In this document: piece by piece, positions 33,961-38,274 of the stretch
How positions within the stretch are numbered: the stretch's first letter is position 1
Layout of the letters: each line of letters begins with the position of its first letter
Assembly: GCA_013286425.1 (NCBI GenBank)
Contig: JABDFS010000025.1
Coordinates: 1 to 38,274 of the forward strand
Reading direction: 5' to 3'
DNA: 38,274 nt
DNA from: Bacteroidota bacterium
GTDB taxonomy: Bacteria; Bacteroidota; Bacteroidia; Chitinophagales; Chitinophagaceae
The notes under the pieces: generated by a model
What the model saw: only the letters and a program-made list of their open reading frames with translations
Told to the model about the DNA's origin: nothing
Database searches by the model: none
Program-made: the position numbers and the translations under genes

Positions 33961-35391
33961 TTGTTGAGTTTTCATTCTGTCAAAGACTATCAAACATTAT
34001 TAAGAAACGGCAAAACAACATGTGTTGATGCCGTTTCTTTTTATATTGATAGTATAAGAAGAAATAAGCATCTTAATGCTTTCCTTGAGGTTTACGAAGA
34101 AGAGGCTTTACAACGCGCCCGGTATCTTGATGAAAAACGCCTTAATGGAGCAACAACCGGGAAATTACATGGTGTTATAGTAGGATTGAAGGATGTTATC
34201 TGTTATAAAGAACATACAGTTTCTGCCGGCTCCCGCATTCTCGAAAATTTTACTGCAGTTTACAATGCAACAGTAGTTGAAAAACTGCTGGATGAAGATG
34301 CCATTATAATCGGAAGGCAAAACTGTGATGAATTTGCTATGGGCAGCAGTAATGAAAACTCTGCGTATGGCCCTGTTCTTAATTCTGTTGATAATACAAG
34401 AGTCCCTGGTGGCTCATCAGGTGGCTCTGCAGTTTCGGTTCAGGCTGATCTTTGTATGGTAAGCCTTGGAAGTGATACCGGTGGCTCTGTTCGGCAACCT
34501 GCAGATTTTTGCGGCATTGTTGGCTTAAAGCCTTCTTACGGACGTGTTTCAAGGTTTGGTTTAATTGCCTATGCATCTTCTTTCGATCAAATAGGGATTT
34601 TTGCAAAAAATATTTTTGATGCTGCTTTAGTGCTCGAAGTAATTTCCGGTAAAGATGAGTACGATAGCACTGCTGTTGATGATATCTTTCTATATAAAAA
34701 AGAAAAGCTAAATGATAAAGCTTATCGCATCGCATATTTCCCTTCAACGTTCAATCATTCAAGTCTTGATGCTGAGATTGCTGAAAAACAAAAAGGCTTT
34801 TTAAGAAAACTTCAGGATACAGGAATAGAGGTTGTGCCAATTGATTTTGATCTGATCGATTATATTGTTCCTGCATATTATATTTTAACTACTGCTGAAG
34901 CATCCAGCAATCTTTCAAGATATGATGGAATAAAATATGGTGCGAGCAACCGTGAAAAAGAAATCGAACTGCAAATCAATTCAACACGAAGCAATTATTT
35001 CGGAAAAGAAGTAAAAAGACGGATAATGCTTGGAACATTTGTGTTGAGTGAAGGCTACTACGATGCATATGTTTCGCAGGCGCAAAAAGTGAGAAGTATA
35101 CTTTTAAACAAAGTGAATAAAATTTTTAAAGAAGTAGATGCTATTATTTCTTCGGTATCACCTACAACTGCGTTTACATTTGGTGAAAAAAGTAATGATC
35201 CGATAGAAATGTTTCTCGCAGATATTTATACTGTATTTGCAAATCTTGTTGGCATTCCCGGAATATCTGTTCCGTTATTCAAACATTCAAACGGAATGCC
35301 CTTTGGCCTGCAACTAATGGCTTCTCACCTAAATGAGTTAACTTTGCTGGCTCTCGCTGAAAAAATTTCAGCTATCAATGAAAGGCTTTAA
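33961..35391 (+). CDS. gatA: Glutamyl-tRNA(Gln) amidotransferase subunit A
   Basis: The 476-residue amidase has the catalytic triad of the amidase-signature family. Lys77 is in GVIVGLKDVI, the cis-Ser is Ser152 in VPGGSSGGSAVSV, and the nucleophile is Ser176 in GSDTGGSVRQP. Positions fit bacterial GatA. PADFCGIVGLKPSYGRVSRFGLIAYASSFDQIG is the standard following block. It converts misacylated Glu-tRNA(Gln) to Gln-tRNA(Gln) with GatB and GatC, whose genes are not here. No ATG is available: an in-frame stop lies at 33955-33957, so TTG at 33961 (or 33964) must be used. Confidence 0.95.
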   Translation: MLSFHSVKDYQTLLRNGKTTCVDAVSFYIDSIRRNKHLNAFLEVYEEEALQRARYLDEKRLNGATTGKLHGVIVGLKDVICYKEHTVSAGSRILENFTAVYNATVVEKLLDEDAIIIGRQNCDEFAMGSSNENSAYGPVLNSVDNTRVPGGSSGGSAVSVQADLCMVSLGSDTGGSVRQPADFCGIVGLKPSYGRVSRFGLIAYASSFDQIGIFAKNIFDAALVLEVISGKDEYDSTAVDDIFLYKKEKLNDKAYRIAYFPSTFNHSSLDAEIAEKQKGFLRKLQDTGIEVVPIDFDLIDYIVPAYYILTTAEASSNLSRYDGIKYGASNREKEIELQINSTRSNYFGKEVKRRIMLGTFVLSEGYYDAYVSQAQKVRSILLNKVNKIFKEVDAIISSVSPTTAFTFGEKSNDPIEMFLADIYTVFANLVGIPGISVPLFKHSNGMPFGLQLMASHLNELTLLALAEKISAINERL

Positions 35392-35445
35392 TGCCTTGTT
35401 ATTAATTTTAAAAACTTAATAAAGTAATCATCGGCCTTTTTGAAA

Positions 35446-36528
35446 ATGTTTATTCCAGGTTTATATATTAAAAAGACCGCAATAATTCTGTCAGGTATCA
35501 TAATTAGTCTTTCGGCTTATTGTAACTATCAACCATCTTTTATTTTAAATATAAAAGATAGTAGTGGTATTGATACTTCAATAAAAACAAATGCTTCAAT
35601 AAGGGTTGACAGTTCCAAAGTATTTAAAAGCCTTTTATCACCTGTTACAGCTAATAATTCATTGAATTATTCAATGAATGCAGAAGCAAAATTTTTTGCA
35701 GATGATTACATAAAAAAGCATACTGCTTATTTTAATAACATGAAGGTTTGGGCTAAACCTTATTTTGACTTATATGACCGCATTTTAACTTCTTATGGCA
35801 TACCTGTTCAGCTTAAATATTTATCTGTAATTGAAAGCAGTTTAAGTTCAACAGCAGTATCATGGGCAGGAGCAGTGGGTCCCTGGCAAATAATGGATGG
35901 CACAGCGCGTGAACACGGTTTAAAAACAAATTATTATTCCGATGAAAGGCAGGATTATATAAAAAGCACTAATGCAGCTTGTAAAATATTAAAAGAATTA
36001 TATACTAATTATAATGATTGGCTGCTGGTTATTGCTGCCTACAATGCCGGTTCAGGTGAGGTTAATAAAGCAATTGCAAAGGCACACAGTAAAAATTTTT
36101 GGGATATTCAATACTATCTTCCGCTTGAAACACGCAATCATGTAAAAAAATTTATTGCAACTCATTATTTTTTTGAAGGCGGCGGAAGTATAGCCACAGC
36201 TACCGGTAACCAAATTGCAAATGCAGATCTTAACAATAACATTTCTAAAGATGATTACTTACAACTTGCATCAAGTTGTACAACAATAAATGTTTATGGT
36301 AAATATAATTCCGTTGTTATTGCCAATACTTTAATGATGGATGCTTCAATATTTAATAAACTAAATCCCGGGTTTGATGATGCACTTGCAAAAGGTGATA
36401 TCTATCCAATGCGTTTACCTTCAGATAAAGCAGAATTATTCCAGTCTGACAAATCCGACATATTAAAACAAAGTGTTGAACTATTCTTAAATAATTCTTC
36501 AGGCTCATCCTCTTTGCAAAACAAATAA
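35446..36528 (+). CDS. Lytic transglycosylase (MltD-like SLT domain)
   Basis: The 360-residue protein starts at ATG 35446; a TTG at 35440 adds two residues. The N-terminus (KKTAIILSGIIISLSAY) is a signal peptide or anchor. A low-similarity region leads to the SLT domain: YGIPVQLKYLSVIESSLSSTAVSWAGAVGPWQIMDGTAREHGL, with catalytic Glu130 in VIESSL. The later AAYNAGSGEVNKAI is the conserved SLT motif. A 100-residue C-terminal region follows; no clear LysM repeats, unlike typical MltD. It cleaves peptidoglycan glycan strands to 1,6-anhydro ends. Its stop is immediately next to that of the convergent pabB-like gene. Confidence 0.9.
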   Translation: MFIPGLYIKKTAIILSGIIISLSAYCNYQPSFILNIKDSSGIDTSIKTNASIRVDSSKVFKSLLSPVTANNSLNYSMNAEAKFFADDYIKKHTAYFNNMKVWAKPYFDLYDRILTSYGIPVQLKYLSVIESSLSSTAVSWAGAVGPWQIMDGTAREHGLKTNYYSDERQDYIKSTNAACKILKELYTNYNDWLLVIAAYNAGSGEVNKAIAKAHSKNFWDIQYYLPLETRNHVKKFIATHYFFEGGGSIATATGNQIANADLNNNISKDDYLQLASSCTTINVYGKYNSVVIANTLMMDASIFNKLNPGFDDALAKGDIYPMRLPSDKAELFQSDKSDILKQSVELFLNNSSGSSSLQNK

Positions 36529-37815
36529 TTATTCAAGCGCTTCCCGCATTGCTCTTGCTTTTAATAAACATTCCTGGTATTCCTTTTCAGCATCTGCATA
36601 ATATGTAATTGCGCTACCTACAAGAAAATTTAAATACCTGTTATCAGCATTATAAAAAATGCTTCGTATCACTACATTAAAATCGAAATTATTTTCAGGC
36701 GAAATATAACCAACACTTCCTGAATACAATTGCCGTTTTGTTTTTTCGTATTGTTCTATTAATTGCATAGCGCTGCGTTTTGGCGCCCCTGTCATCGATC
36801 CCATTGGAAAAGTTGCCTTTACAATATCAGCAAATGAAATGTCATCTTTAAGCGTGCCTGAAACAGTTGATATCATTTGATGAACCTGTGGAAAAGAATA
36901 AATGCCAAACAACTCTTCAACTTCAACAGAAGCAGGTTTACAAATTTTGCTCAAGTCATTTCGTACAAGGTCAACGATCATTACGTTCTCGCTTTTCTCT
37001 TTCTCATTATTGAATAACCTTATCTTCTCAAGATCATCAGCATTTGCATTCTTACTTCGTGCTGCTGTACCTTTTATTGGTTGAGAAAATATTTGATCAT
37101 TGATCTTTGATAAAAACCTTTCGGGACTTGCGCACAGCAAATATTTATTATCAAGTTTATAAAAACATGAAAAAGGTGTTGGTGAAATTGTAAGCAGCTT
37201 TAAATATGTACTTAGTGGATTTACGTTAATGTTCTCAGCAAAAAATTCCAAGCAATAATTTATTTCATAACAATCGCCTCTTAGTATATGTTGCTGAAGC
37301 TTGCTGATAATTTCTATGTAGTCTTTTTCAGTTGATGCAGCGGTAATACTTATGTTTTTTTCAGGTGATATTTTATTGTTGACAAACGGTTGAGTAGTTA
37401 TCTCATTAAATATTTTTGCTGGATTTCTTTTTATTGAATGAATAGTTAGTTTATCATTATTTAAATACAAAACAACTTCAGGAATAAAAAAATAAATATC
37501 AGGGAAACCAATTTTATTTAAATGCTTTGATTGAAGGTTTTCAATTTCGTTTTTCAAATCATATCCTAAGTGGCCAAATATCCATTCATTCTTATTTGCC
37601 TTACAAAAATCTTTGAGCTTTGAAAGTGTATCATTATTTTCTGAAAAAAATTTATATGCGCCAGCCGCTGCAATGCAATCATACTTATGATATTTATCTG
37701 CATAATCATGACTATCCATAAAACAACAAATGCTAAACTGATTTACCCAGTTTAGCATTCGCTGTTTGAATTCGTGAATTTTATCTACATAAAAAATGTC
37801 AATAATTCTATTCAA
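36529..37815 (-). CDS. pabB: Aminodeoxychorismate synthase component I-like (chorismate-binding enzyme)
   Basis: The 428-residue protein has a divergent N-terminal part and a strong chorismate-binding C-terminal domain: RGDCYEINYCLEFFAENI, SPERFLS, QPIKGTAARS, MIVDLVRNDLSKIC, VHQMISTVSGTL, ATFPMGSMTGAPKRSAMQLIEQYE and GYISPENNFDFNVVIRSI. These are the PabB/TrpE/MenF metal- and chorismate-binding blocks. No TrpG-like or PabC partner is next to it. PabB is preferred because of length and absence of a feedback Trp site; an isochorismate- or anthranilate-type role is less likely. The start is TTG at 37815; an ATG at 37758 would trim 19 residues. It follows the acidic protein by 14 bp. Confidence 0.85.
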   Translation of the reverse strand: MNRIIDIFYVDKIHEFKQRMLNWVNQFSICCFMDSHDYADKYHKYDCIAAAGAYKFFSENNDTLSKLKDFCKANKNEWIFGHLGYDLKNEIENLQSKHLNKIGFPDIYFFIPEVVLYLNNDKLTIHSIKRNPAKIFNEITTQPFVNNKISPEKNISITAASTEKDYIEIISKLQQHILRGDCYEINYCLEFFAENINVNPLSTYLKLLTISPTPFSCFYKLDNKYLLCASPERFLSKINDQIFSQPIKGTAARSKNANADDLEKIRLFNNEKEKSENVMIVDLVRNDLSKICKPASVEVEELFGIYSFPQVHQMISTVSGTLKDDISFADIVKATFPMGSMTGAPKRSAMQLIEQYEKTKRQLYSGSVGYISPENNFDFNVVIRSIFYNADNRYLNFLVGSAITYYADAEKEYQECLLKARAMREALE

Positions 37816-37829
37816 GAATAAAAATGTTT

Positions 37830-38264
37830 TTAGAAATCATCGTCATCGTCTTCATCAAAGCTACCCGAATCGTTGAAGAGATCGAACTCTTTTAAGTCAT
37901 CGTCAAATTTCAAATCATCCTCTTCAGTGTCTGCGTCTTTTTTGCCACCAGACTTCTTTCCTTTTGATTTAGGAATATCAAATTCGTCAAAATCAGGATC
38001 CCATTCCTTGTCATCTTCTTCAGGTTTGTCCCATTCATCAACTTCATCATCTACTTCTTCGTTATCACCATCATCATCGTCTTCATCCTGTTTCTTTTTA
38101 GGACCTGATTTAGCTGGTGACGCTTTTACTTTCTTATCATCATCGTCTTCAATGTCTTCATCATCTTCCTCCATCTTTTTTGATTTGGAAGCACTCATAT
38201 TGTCAGATTTTTCCACGCCTGATTGCGGATTTGTTTTTTTTATTTTGTCAGATTTAGATGCCAT
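37830..38264 (-). CDS. Very acidic low-complexity protein of unknown function
   Basis: The 144-residue protein starts at ATG 38264 (MASKSDKIKK); a TTG at 38270 adds two residues. The first third is Lys/Ser-rich. The rest is packed with Asp and Glu (EEDDEDIEDDDDKK, QDEDDDDGDNEEVDDEVDEWD, SGSFDEDDDDDF), with lysine patches at KSKGKKSGGKK. It has no signal peptide and is expected to be disordered. Acidic tails occur in RNA polymerase delta-like factors and histone- or DNA-mimic-type proteins, but nothing here identifies one. It is upstream of and probably co-transcribed with the pabB-like gene. Confidence 0.75.
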   Translation of the reverse strand: MASKSDKIKKTNPQSGVEKSDNMSASKSKKMEEDDEDIEDDDDKKVKASPAKSGPKKKQDEDDDDGDNEEVDDEVDEWDKPEEDDKEWDPDFDEFDIPKSKGKKSGGKKDADTEEDDLKFDDDLKEFDLFNDSGSFDEDDDDDF

Positions 38265-38274
38265 ACTCAATTAG

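Noticed and set aside
35382..35404. Terminator after gatA (AAGGC-TTTAAT-GCCTT)
   Set aside because: The stem is only 5 bp, includes the stop codon in its loop, and lacks a solid T-tract.
37873..38274. Serine-rich frame on the plus strand opposite the acidic protein
   Set aside because: Runs of Ser are simply the complement of the Asp/Glu codon runs; the minus-strand frame has a proper ATG and sits in an operon.

Overview
The window comes from a Bacteroidota chromosome, most likely the Chitinophagales/Chitinophagaceae (inference). Signs seen in the sequence are two secreted proteins with type IX secretion (T9SS) C-terminal sorting domains, gldF-gldG, a TonB-receptor-type barrel with a carboxypeptidase-regulatory-like N-terminus, almost no Shine-Dalgarno sequences, and promoter -7 elements of the TAnnTTTG type. 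No tRNA, rRNA, CRISPR array, prophage or complete insertion sequence was seen.

Layout. 1-969: truncated MacB/FtsX-type permease (minus) with a 20-bp perfect palindrome upstream. 1.0-1.37 kb: non-coding, with an 11-bp-phased palindromic array. 1.37-4.4 kb: T9SS-exported delta-60-repeat protein, REP-like hairpins, and a D15-type outer-membrane barrel. 4.6-7.1 kb: ABC ATPase, ABC-2 permease and LolA-like exported protein in one operon. 7.3-15.7 kb: AlkA-like glycosylase, a large CotH/lamin-tail T9SS protein, a small exported protein, a type-B carboxylesterase, a second kind of 11-bp array, an AraC-type regulator with a VOC protein, and a GNAT acetyltransferase. 15.96-19.2 kb: Gfo/Idh/MocA oxidoreductase, a metzincin-like protease with no signal peptide, and three small proteins (glycine/alanine-rich, BON lipoprotein, SH3b). 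19.4-22.8 kb: gldF-gldG-terC. 23-27.3 kb: TonB-receptor-like barrel and dnaB (both minus). 27.3-28.16 kb: about 900 bp of non-coding DNA with DnaA-box-like sites and two 11-bp arrays. 28.16-36.5 kb: housekeeping block pheT, coiled-coil protein, zapA, rny, rplS, tatA, gatA and a lytic transglycosylase, all plus strand. 36.5-38.26 kb: pabB-like enzyme and a very acidic protein (minus).

The most unusual signal is a family of intergenic elements built from 11-bp units. Loci A (about 1140-1246) and B (about 27757-27856) share one architecture: left-arm units of the type TTCGATATAAC, a GG centre, four right-arm units, then AAGCTT. Locus C (28056-28135) is a diverged relative whose end is a perfect 19-bp inverted repeat of the left end of B. 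Locus D (14023-14075) keeps the 11-bp period with an unrelated sequence, inside a 370-bp segment bounded by 17-bp inverted repeats. I know of no named element that matches; the function is unknown.

Most other genes are recognisable families. Start codons were moved in several cases to match signal peptides, family N-termini or promoter positions.
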